From NCBI GenBank assembly GCA_009823505.1, contig VZQC01009986.1, positions 25,401-89,400 of the forward strand: a DNA stretch of 64,000 nt. The letters run 5' to 3'. Below the pieces are notes generated by a model, which had not been told where the DNA came from, did no database searches, and saw only the letters and a list, made by a program, of their open reading frames with translations. How positions within the stretch are numbered: the first letter of the stretch is position 1; every line of letters begins with the position of its first letter. The translations under genes were made by a program, and so were the position numbers. Shown in pieces: positions 37,601 to 50,000 of the stretch. The stretch comes from Rhizomys pruinosus (lineage: Eukaryota > Chordata > Mammalia > Rodentia > Spalacidae).

Positions 37601-40600
37601 AGGAGGGAATCAGGTGTTAATCATAAGACTCAGGTGTTAGTCATAAAACTTTGCTAAAGTCTCGGGTGCCTTCTTAGGACTGTCACCACACCTGCTCTCC
37701 ACAAATATTCATATCTATTAACAGCCAACACGACTGAAACACATTCCTTAGACAGTTACTTTTGCTTTGTACAGGGTGATTTCCTAAATATGCTTCAGCA
37801 TAATCTTTGAGTAGATTTTTGATTCATTATATCGTACATTCAAGCGTGTCAATCTCTATTACTGGGTATTATTCCTTGTGAACTGGGGGCTATTTTGATG
37901 GTCACTTCAAAGGTTGTTATTGTCCTTAAATGATAACAGGGGTGAAATGTTTGGCTTGTAGTCATAAAAGCCAAAACATATAGCACTTGCTGGTTCTACT
38001 TAGTCCATTTATTGTATGGTGTTATAAACAAAATAGCTTAAGCCATATGTGAAGAATTTGTAAAAGGTCTTAAGCACTCTCAGATGTTCTGTTGACTAGA
38101 TAATGAATAAACCCCCTGATTAATGTAAATTAAATAGGGAAAATCAAATGTGCAACTTGTAAAAAAAAAAGTAATAATGTTGCTAGCACATAGAATCAAC
38201 CTTCATACTACTTAAACACAGGAATGTAAAAAAAAAAAAAGTCGAAGCCGGGTGTGGTGGTGCACGCCTTAAATCCTAGCACTTGGAGGCAGAGGCAGGC
38301 AGATCTTTGTGAGTTTAAGGCCAGCCTGGTCTACAGAGTGAGTTCCAGGACAGCTGGGGCTACAGGGAGTCCCTGTATTGAAAAGACCAAAAAAAAAAAG
38401 TAATTTATAGTATTGAAAATTATCCATAATATATTTTAAACATTGAATATAATAGAATACAAACAGTACTTTGCAGCATTTAGAATTATTTTCTAGGCTT
38501 TAAAATTTTAATTCCTCAGAGCTTACACATGCTAGCTTGCCTTTAATAAGGGCTCCCTGCTTTTAAGATATGTTTTAGGCCCACAGAGTCTCTGAAACAT
38601 ATCATCCTAAAGTGAATGGATTAGATTTCATGTACTTTTTGCTGTGACATTTTCTCCTATGATTGTCTAAATTTTAGCTAGTCATCCAATGTTCAATTTA
38701 GAAGTGTATTTAAGGGGCTGAGAGATGAACTACCAGTTGGGAGCGAAGACTGCTCTTGCGGAGGACCCAGGTTCGGTCCCCAGCACCCACATGGCAGCTG
38801 AGAACCTTCTTTGACTCCAGTTCCAGGGGAATCCGACACCCTCTTCTGACCTCCACAGCATTGCATGACACGGGTGCACCAACCTACATGCAGTCAGTAC
38901 ATCTATACACATAAAAAAATAAAGTAAAAACTTAAAAAAAAAAGAAGTGTATTTAATTCCTAAGTACTTAGTTCTTTGATGAAATAGTTTTGTATTATAC
39001 TCTTTCAGAGATGCTGTTTAATTTTTAACACTTTTATTATCAACTTCCCCTAAGGTATTCCCATCTGTCAGCAACACTTAATTTGGAATAACTTGGAGCT
39101 TGAAGATTATTATTGCTTGAATGATTACAAGTGAGTGTAATTCTCTTTGTTTTGGATACCTGAAGTTTGCCTTTCTATTTTTCATGCCAAACTAAACATC
39201 TTGTCCTCTTTGCTTCTTTTCTAGGAATACTGACCCATTCTCACCTGGCCATGTTTCTTTTATTTCCATTTTCATAAGAGTTTCGGCATGAGAGAATTGT
39301 TGCCGCCTAGACTTTACTCATTTAAGTGGCCCTCTTTCTCTTAAGTGCCAGTGATCAGAAAGATACTTTCTGACTTTTTGTCCTTTCTCTTTCCTCACAC
39401 ATAATTTGTTACTCAAAAGACAAAAAGATGGAAGTGTGAGAGGTGATTTGGAGCAGCTGAAAGTTCCTGGGGGTAGATTGCTGTGTTCTCTTTTTATTGT
39501 GCTAAATAAATATACTTGCTGCTTTCTAATACTTTTGGTTTTAAGTAATCCTCTTTTCTCCTTTGGACATTCATTTTTTTGAGACTTAAAGAATCTTAAA
39601 ACTTTGTTATTTATGCATGTAAATATATTAACATCCTTTTTTGCTGTATCTTTTTTATATATTTCAGGGACTACAAACTAGGCCTACAGAACATGCACAT
39701 AATTAGTGGTTCTCTTAACACGGAATGTTGTTTGGTGATTATAGTTTATTTTTACTGTTCACAGCATTTCAGAAGGTTGTACGTTGAAGCTGGTATTGGC
39801 TATGCGTGTTGGACCTATAAGAAAAGGTAGGCATATATTAAAGCAACCTAGTAATCATTTTAAATAAGCTTGATAGTAGTATTCTTTAAGAGTTTGATGT
39901 TTTATAGCCTCTCATTTTAGCCAAGTTCCTTTTCTGCTGGGTCTTTGGTTCTTTTAGGGCTTATTCTTTTTTTTTTTTTTTTCTGTTTTTTTGGTCTTTT
40001 CAAGACAGGGTCTCCCTGTAGCCCCAGCTGTCCTGGAACTCACCTTGTAGACCAGGCTGGCCTTGAACTCACAAAGATCCGTCTGTCTCTGCCTCCCAAG
40101 TGCTAGGATTAAAGGCATGCACCACCACGCCCAGCTAGGCTTTATTCTTTACATCCTGTATACACAGAAGACCGGAACTCCAAAATAAATCCCAGGAAGT
40201 CTCTTGACTCTGGATCCAGTCCAAGGATACTCAAAAATAAGGAAAGGGAAAAGAAATGGAATGAAAGTACAAATAAATGTTATCATTGCATTTATATTTA
40301 CATCCATTTTGTTACTTTTTAAAAATCGGGTAAGTGTTCAATTCCTGGGATAATGATTTACTATAGAAAATTCCCAAGCCGGGCGTGGTGGCGCACGCCT
40401 TTAATCCTAGCACTTGGGAGGCAGAGGCAGGTGGATGTTGGTGAGTTCAAGGCCAGCCTGGTCTACAATGTGAGTTCCAGGACAGCTGGGGCTACAGGGA
40501 GACCCTGTCTCAAAAAGAGAAAATTCCAAAGTTTCTTGTTTACCTGGTGATGAATCTGAATTTCATAGTCTTATTGAATCCTTTCTTAGAATGTGAGTAT

Positions 40601-43600
40601 ACCGTATTCATTCGTTCAGGAAATGCATAGTGTGAGAATCTTTTGAATTTTAAAATATATTTAAATTATGTATTGGGGGGATGTATGTACGTGGAACTGC
40701 AGGTGCCTATGGAGGCTAGAAGAGAGTGGATCCCCTGTAACTAGAGTTACAGGTGGTTTTGAGCCACCCAGTATGGGTGCTTGGAAATTCAACTCAGGTC
40801 CTCTGTGAGCAGCATGTGCTCCTAACAAGTGAGCCATCTCTGTGGCCCCCATCTGCTGGATTTTGAGTGCGATGTCACAAGTACAGTAAATATGGGTCAC
40901 AAATGTGCTCCTAACAAGTGAGCCATCTCTGTGGCCCCCATCTGCTGGATTTTGAGTGCGATGTCACAAGTACAGTAAATATGGGTCACAAAGTCCCTGC
41001 TTCAATTGTGCTTCAGCTGCCTACAATCAGTAGGTGAAGAACTGATGGAATTTCAGGTGGTGGTAAGTGCTACATAGGAAATAGACAGCACAATGCGATA
41101 ACTTCTTTAAAAGAGGATAAGATGGTGTGGGCAGAGACTCGATTAGCAAACAGTGTTTTAAGCATGGGAAGAGCTGGAGTATGCTCACTAGCCCCCATTC
41201 AGGTCTTTCACATGAATCTCCAACAAGGCAAATCATGTTCAAGCATTCCTGGTTTGTGAACCTCATTTTGCGGAAGCCTTCAGACTTTTTTGTTACTCCA
41301 CAAACTAGAAAACCGAAGTTTAGGTATTGATTTCACTGTTGGTTTTCATATATTAAAGTATATCCCTCTGCTTCATAATTTTTGCTGAGGTGGGATTATT
41401 AAAATGTTTTTCTTATCTACCTGAGAGTTGTCGAATTATTTGCATAGGTTTAGAGAAAACAAACACATTTAGTTAAAGGTGACTAAAAGCACTTTCGACA
41501 TCAGAGACTTTCTATTTTTTAAATGTATGAAATGGTTTTATGAGCTAGAGAGATGGCTCAGCAGTTAATAGTGCTTTCTGTGCAATCATGAAGACCTGAC
41601 TTCAAATCTCAGCACTCACTTAGCAAATCAGGAATCCTGCAAATGCTGTGAACTCCAGCTCAGAGGGATCGTATGCCTTCTTCTGGCCTCCACAAATGCA
41701 CAGGCCAATACACATGGAAATACACTCACACATAGGTATAATTAATCTCCTCTCTTTTTTTTTGTCTTTTCGAGACAGGGTCTCCCTGTAGCCCCAGCTG
41801 TCCTGAAACTTGCTCTGTAGACCATGCTGGCCTTGAACTCACAAAGATCTGCCTGCCTCTGCCTCTGTTAGTGCTAGGATTAAAGGCGTGCACCACCACG
41901 CCCGGCTAATTAATCGTCTTAAAAGAAGTAATTTTATCCCACATTGGTAATATTCATACTAGTGATGAAAATAGTTCAAGAACTCTGTTTACTGATCCAT
42001 TATTTTTAGAGTTAAATAGTATTTACTTGCTTATGCATTCTATTTTTGAAAGTTGGTAATTATGTACAAAGCAGTTCAAACAAAAAACAGGGGCGCAAAG
42101 GCTAAGCAGGAAGCCATTTATTACTGTTTGGGTACAGTGTCCCTGAGAGGTAGCTCTCTAAAGCAGGGTTCCAAACAAAGGGAAGCTCAGCCTTTTACAC
42201 CTCATGTTTCTCTGTCTCCCATAGGGTAGCATACATATCCACATTGCGTGCTTAATGCTACAAGGTCACGACAAGCAGAGCTCTGCAGTGTACTCAGACA
42301 TGACCATGCTGCATTCTGTTTTCTTTTTCTGGGGGTTGGGAGTTGTTCCTACATATTCCTCCCTTGATACTTCAACCCTTCTTAGGGTCAAAGAACATCT
42401 TGGTTTAGGAGTTGTGGATGAGAAAACAAAGTATGACATTATAATTGACACATGAAGAAACAGCACCAAGTTGCATATATATTAACAATATATCATGATA
42501 AGATGTAAAAATTTTTCAGTAATTGCTGTTTTAATTATTAAATTGGCCTTTGTATGCACAGGTTACACAACATCCAATTGTAATTAGAACTCTTAAAATT
42601 ATAACAAATGGACCTCTTTTTTAAATTGTTTTAGAAATTAGGAAAAGGATTATTTATTCTTGAATTTTTGGCTAACTCATTGGAAAGATAGTACCTGAAG
42701 AGCCTTTGTACTTATTTTGTCAGAAACTATATTGTTGGAAATAAAAGTGCAACATCTTTCATCAAGTTTAATATAAACAGCTTTTATGATTTTGTTCTTT
42801 TTTAAATTTTTATTTATTTTTGTATGTGTATGAATGTACTGTCTGCATGTAGGATTGTGCACCCGTGTCATGCAATGCCGCGGAGGTCAGAAGAAGGCAT
42901 CAGATTCCCCTGGAACTGGAGTTAAGGAAGGTTCTCTGCCGCCATGTGGGTGCTGGGGATCGAACCTGGCTCCTCTGCAAGAGCAGTCGGCGTCTTAACC
43001 GCTAGGCCATCACTCCAGCCCCATGATGATTTTGTTCTTTTTAAGTTATTTAGCTGGTGGTATCTCCCTGGCTAGCTATTCCTTAAAAGCATTTTGGGTA
43101 TAACTGATAAACTTTTTGATTAATTTACAGTTTCATTTGTTGACCATTTGAAACCTATATCTTTTTGCTTTCTAGTCTTAAATGCATTTGGAATTTTTCC
43201 AGGGACAACTATAAAGTTAACATGGAGATTAAAGGACCCAGGTTATGTCCTTGTAGCCCTGGGATGAGAGTAAAGGGTATGGCCTATTGAACCAGGTTTT
43301 GCATCCCATACAGTTGGATGGTGCAACTGAGGTTTCCCTGTCCACAATACCTTCGATTGTCAGTTTAGGAGACAAGAGTAGAGCAGTTGATATTTCCCCT
43401 TTCATTGCTCAAGACATTCAGGATGCTGGTGGGGGACTGAGAATCCCTATCAGGTGAGAGCCCATCTCTCTGTCATTTGAGACATTCAGGATGCTGGTGG
43501 GGGATTGAGAATCCCTATCCAGTGAGAGCCCATCCCTCTGTCATTTGAGACATTCAGGATGCTGGTGGGGGATTGAGAATCCCTATCAGGTAAGAGCCCA

Positions 43601-43841
43601 TCCCTCTGTCATTTGAGACATTCAGGATGCTGGTGGGGGACTGAGAATCCCTATCAGGTGAGAGCCCATCCCTCTGTCATTTGAGACATTCAGGATGCTG
43701 GTGGGGGATTGAGAATCCCCATCCGGTGAGAGCCCCTCCCTCTGTCATTTGAGACATGAGGAGTGAATTCCTATGGGGCAGTCTGTATAGCCAAGACAGG
43801 AGCAACAAATTCAGCAAGCTTTATTTTCCCATGTGTCCTTA

Positions 43842-43874
<33 letters not shown>

Positions 43875-45159
43875 TCTTTCAAGACAGGGTCTCCCTGTAC
43901 CCCAGCTGTCCTGGAACTCACTCTGTAGACCAGGCTGGCTTGAACTCACAAAGATCCACCTGCTCTCTCCCGAGTGCTAGGATTAAAGGCGTGCGCCACC
44001 ATGCCTGGCCCATGTGTCCTTATCTTAACAGGGGGAAGGGTACTACTTGAGCATGAACAGAGTCTGCTGTGCAGTTGTAACAGTCACACTTCTTGAGCAC
44101 ATGCACTGTAAATTTAACCCGTTTCACCCAGGTAGTTAATTCTGTATCCAGTTATTTTCAAGGTCTGCATCAAATCCTTTATTTTAATTATATTTACGTA
44201 TATTTGTTTTTCACTTTTTTAGTACTATAAAACTTGTCAGACACTGATTTTTATAATAAGGATGTTGAGCTTTCAGTTATATTAATAGGAATAGAATATG
44301 GAGTAACCTTTGGAGGGTTTTTTTAATCCCCTTTGAAAACTCTTTTTTTTTTTTGGTCTTTTTGAGACAGGGTCTCCCTGTAGCCCCAGCTGTCCTGGAA
44401 CTCAGTATGTAGATCAGGCTGGCCTTGAACTCACAGAGATCCTCCTGCCCCTGCCTCCCAAGTGTTGGGATTAAAGGCATCTGCCACCACACCTGGCCTT
44501 TGTATAATGGTAATTTATCCTTCCTACATTAGACTGTAGAGATGGAGCCAAATGGGGATCTTCATCAGGAAATCATCAGATAACTGACATAAGGCTAGAC
44601 TGTTTTAATAATTTTTCCTTTTGGATTTTAGACTGGAGATTTTTTTTTAGATCAGGATGTTATGATTTTATCTGACATAAGGCTAGACTGTTTTAATAAT
44701 TTTTCCTTTTGGATTTTAGACTAGAGATTTTTTTTAGATCAGGATGTTATGATTTTATAATCACAAGTGAATTAAAAAACAGTAAAAATTTAGCAAAAGT
44801 AAAAACAAAGTGAACCCATTATGTCATTTACATTGTCTGAACCATGGTTTTGGTGGTTAACAGCTCCAGAAAGGCCCCTCCAATGTCAGTCAGCTTTTTA
44901 GTAGAATTCAGTTCTGTGGATGAGAAAGATGGGTGGAAATCTGGACAGGAAAGCCTTATAACCTAAGAGAGAGCCAAGTGGGGAAAGACTCAGCACATAA
45001 TTTCAGAGATTTTTTTTTTTTTTACTTTTCATGATGGGACAATCTTTGGACATGTTAATATCAGGTCCATACCCATTTTTTCAATCTATTTGAAACTTAA
45101 GTAAAGTTATAGGTAGCCATTTAGCCCAAGATAATCTTGTTTTAAGTACAGATATAGTA

Positions 45160-45202
<43 letters not shown>

Positions 45203-47009
45203 GAGTTTTGTATAGTATCTTACATATTATAAAAAATTCTATATTTAAAATTTTTTTATAAAATTCTATATTTTAAGAGGTTTATATATAGAGAGAGAGT
45301 TTAAAGAATTTTACTTATTCTTTTCATTTTTCTAGATAGGGAAACCATGGTATGATAGTCCCAATTGGTGGAGTCTGTATATGTACTTTACAGTTGGTGT
45401 AGTCTATACATGTGGTTTACATGTCAAATCATTGCATGACCTACTTTAAATTAATTTTAATCACATTATCAGCAGTAGCAGCTGAGAGGGTAAAAGCCTA
45501 TCTGTATAGGTAGTTTATTATCAGTAGAAAATAGTTTTTGTAACAGGCAATTTTATGAATTGAATACTGGACAGCACCTGGATATTTTGAGAAGGTCTTA
45601 GTTTAAGATTTGTTCTTTTAGTACCCCCTACCTTTGCCAGTTACAATCTCTTGCACACCTGTTTAGTAATGGTATAGACACTGGTGACTTGTGTATTGTA
45701 TCACACATAGCCTGAGGTCCTCAGTAACTCCCCTTTTGTAGGATGTACCATGGTTAGAATCTAATCTCTGGGGACCACATGGCTTCTTTGATCAAGATGA
45801 CAGGCAGATTATCAGAGAGGTCTCATTAATAGTCCCTTGAGTTATGGCTGACCTTGGATGGCAAGGGCCAAAAAACTGGGTGTCCTTTTGACTCTTTTTT
45901 TTTTTTTTTTTTTTATTATTTCTGTATTGTGTATGAATGTACTTCTGCTGCATGCAAGTCTGTGCACCCGTGTTTGCAATTGCCGCGGAGGTCAGTAAGA
46001 GGGTCTCGATTCCCCCTGGACTGGAGTTCTCCTGGAATCGGAGTTTCAGACGGTTTTTTTTTTGCGCATTTTATTATAGGTGGCTAGGGAATGAACCGGC
46101 CTCTGCAAAGACGTCGACCGGCTCTTAAACGTTTCAGAGCCCTCTCTCCAGCCCCCTTTTTGACTCTTATCCAGGCCTTGCTGAGCACAGTTCAACAGAA
46201 GGACAGGTGTACTTTAGATAAAGTAGCAGCTGTATAATATAAACAGTTTTAAATAAATTTTGGTTTTGTTATAACTCAGTTTCTCAGGTGGTAAAGGTCT
46301 AGCAAAGTTAGCAAAAGCACCGACCGCTCTTGCAGAGGACCCGGGTTCGATCCCCAGCACCCACATGGCGGCCGAGAGCCGTCTGAAACTCCAATTCCAG
46401 GAGAACTCCAGCTCCAGGGGAATCTGAGACCCTCTTCTGACCTCTGCGGCATTGCATGACACGGGTGCACAAACTTGCATGCAGACAGTACATTCATACA
46501 CATACGGAAATAAATAAAATTTAAAAAAATTATAAAAAAAAAAAAACAACCTAGACAAGAAAGTACTGGTCTCTTGGCCCGAAAGTTCCAATTAGCCAGG
46601 GGAGATAGGGGAGGTGTAGGATGATCAAAGTGAAACACAGGGGGAGAACTTTCTCAAGCTTTGTGTCTCCCCGTTCTTATGCCCATTCCCTCTTAGGATC
46701 ACAGGAGAGGTGGGGAACAGGGGGGATATAAATGTTTAAGGAGGAATAAAAGGTCACCATCTAGCATTGAGCTAATGGTGGCTACCTACCATTAAGTTTG
46801 CCCACTTTCACCAGGGACAGTATGAATGGGCATTGATTTCCAGGGATAGTATCAATGGTCATTGATTTCCCCAGGAGAATTTTTCTTGTGAGAAAATTTC
46901 ACCCAGCCCTTCCTTGGCTATTGGCTATTTGACGAGGACCGCCTTATGCCACAGGAAGGCAATCTCTAGATCAGCCCCTCCCAAGTATAATGAATAGTCT
47001 CTTTAATTT

Positions 47010-47046
<37 letters not shown>

Positions 47047-50000
47047 CACATACCTGCAAGCATGCATGTGTGCTTTAAGATTGATCTAAATAGGAGTGAC
47101 CTTCAGGCTCCTCTGCTCTTTCTGTTTGATGATTTGGGCCTTGCGTTTCTGGATCCTTACCTACCCCTGTTAGTCTGACTTATGGTTGTTAGTGTTCTCT
47201 TCAAGCCTGGTGAAATGGCATATGACTTTAATCCCAGCATTCAGGAGGCACAGGTAGGTGGATCTCTGAAATAGAGGCCAGCCTGGCCTACATACTGAGT
47301 TCTAGGCCTAGGCTAGCTAGGGCTACATGTAGCCCCTGCCTCAAAAACAACAAATTTATTTTTAGCCTTTGACTACAGCTGTTAGTTACAAAGTGTAATT
47401 TTGGTATCTCTTTTTTTTAATTTTAGTATCTCTTCTTTTAAGAGGGGTTTGGTTTGGGGTTTGTTTTTTTTTTGTTTGGCTTTTGTACATTAGATTCTTT
47501 ATTCATATTCTGGGGCCGGGCTGATTTTTTTAAATTCTGCTCAGGTTTCGCTTTGAGTTAGAAAAGCAGTTAGTTACTTGAGGTCCTGCTGTTGAAGGCA
47601 AGCGGACCTGCGGCTACATACAATCTAAGGACCATCTGCCCTCTACCATCCACTGCCATGGAACAAAGGTGGCCTTTCACTCATGTCCTGGCTCTGGGCT
47701 GCAGAGAGCCCTCATTCTGCCTTGCATGCACACTTTTAGGCCAGAGCACAGAAATAGCTGCCTTTGGCCAGGTGGAACAAAACTGGATCTTCTCAGGAAG
47801 GCCAGCACCACCACCATATTGGTAGAGCTACATTTTTGTCTTTCCTGTGTGATTACTGAGGCAGTTCCAGGATTCTGAAGGTTCCTCAGTTCTTTTGTCC
47901 ACTTTCTGGAGTGGGAAAAACCATATCTCTTGCTTGCTGTTTGCTTTTCTAAACCGGTTTCTGTGCATACCTGGCCCATTGTGCTCTTGAAATCTGTGTC
48001 TACCATGGATCAAGTAGTCTGTTGGTGCCCAGGTAAGTTACCTCTTCTGGTGATTTGTGGAGGCTGGCACTCCAGCGTCTCCCATCTGTGGACAGCGCAC
48101 TCCTGGAGAAATTTAGTAGGCAATCTGAAGAGAAAACCAGGGTCCCAAGACTAAACAGTTTATTATTGCACTAGTACAGTGTCTGCAAGAGAGTTCTCTA
48201 AAGCAGCACCGGAGCAAGTGAAATCACTTTTTAGTTCCCATGCACAGTCCCAAAAACTTTGCTTTCTCTTAGGTTGTAAGGCCTTCCAAACTCCTCCAAT
48301 TGAATTTCCAGCCCATCTTTTCAGCCAAAGACCTAAAGGCTATTGAACAGCTGAAAAGAAAACAAATGGAACTGGCTTTGGAGGGTGTCTTCAGCTTGTC
48401 TCTAACATGGTAGCACACGTACCCTGATCAGGTGCTCCATAGCACAGGTGACAGGCAGAAAGAAGCCTGTGCACTCAGCGTGGACTGCACTATGTTTTTT
48501 TCCCTTGCTCTGTTCTGGGGTTCCTATCACAGTGGTGTGCTCTTTAAGTCTGAGGGTTTAATTAGCACATCTACGTTTTCTTATCAGGACTAAAATTATT
48601 TGATGTGTTTATGAAAATTAATGTAAGTTCTATAGATTCTGAATTAAATAAATAAATTCTGAATTAAATTAAATGCTTTTTTTCTGAAGGCATTGCTGTC
48701 GTTGGATAGCTGAATCCCATTTTTGTTTCCTTGGGGCTTTGGAGGATTTTGTTTGTTGTTTTCATATTTAAATTTGCTTTTTATAATTTCTTTTTTTAGT
48801 CAATTTTTTTTAATTAAAAGCTTGGTGTTACCCATAATAGGGCACTAAAAATTTTATGAAAGTCAGGTGAGGTGGCACATGCCTTTAATCTCTGGACTTG
48901 GGAGGCAGAAACAGGCAGATCTCTGTGAGTTCCAGGCCAGCCTGGTCTGCATGGTAAGTTCCTGGTAACCCAGAGCTCCATAGTAAGATCTTGCCTCTAA
49001 ACAACAATAGCAGCAGCAACAAAAACCCAGTAACAACAAAACAGAACAAAACAAAACCTTTGTGCAAAGGAAAATCTGGATCTGGATTGTATTTGAGAAA
49101 CCATATTTTTTAAAGTTTGTTTAATCTTTCAGACATCATTTGGGGAAAGCATATCATGTGAATTCCAGTAGTGTTTGGCTTTTAAAATTGTTTTCTTTTA
49201 AAAAATACTTTATTCTTTGACATTTGATATATCTATATGGTGTATCTTGTCACATCCACCCCAACTCCTCCCTCATCCCCTGATATACAGTATGTCCCCT
49301 TGCTACCTTCATGTCCCCTCTCCTTTTTTTGTAACCTTTCTATTGAAGTTTTGTGTATTTTGTATAGAACATCCCAGTCAACTGTATGTCCTTTCCCCTG
49401 CTGTCATCCTCCCATAGCACCATTATCAGAACAGCACGGGCTGCCAGGGGTGGTGGCACACACCTGCAGTCTGAGTCCTCAGAAGGCTGAGGCAAGATGA
49501 TATAAGTTATGGGCCAGCCTGGGCTCCATAGAAAGGCTTTATCTCAAAACCCAAAAGCAGCATAAGAAAAAAAATACCTTTTTTTTAAAATTTTTTTTAT
49601 TAATTTTATTTATTTATGTATGTGTACAAATGTACTGTCTGCATCCAAGTCTGTGCACCTGTGTCGTGCAATGCCGCGGAGGTCAGAAGAGGGTCTCGGA
49701 TTCCCCTGGAGCTGGAGTTCTCCTGGAATTGGAGTCTCAGATGGTTCTTGGCCGCCATGTGGGTGCTGGGGATTGAACCCGGGTCCTCTGCAAGAGCAGT
49801 CGGTGCTCTTAACCGCTAGGCCATCTCTCCAGCCCCCCCCCCTTTTTTTAATGTGTATGAGTGTACTGTCTGCATGTAGGTTGGTGCACCTGTGTCATGC
49901 AATGCTGCAGAGGTCAGAAGAGGGCATCAGATTCCCTGGAACTAGAGTTAAAGATGGCTCTTAGCTGCCACGTGGGTGCTGGGAATCAAACCCAGGTCCT

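Noticed and set aside
47592..47825. Short coding gene in the GC-richer block at 47.6 kb
   Set aside because: Frames on both strands are of similar length with no family match, and the neighbouring sequence is LTR-like.
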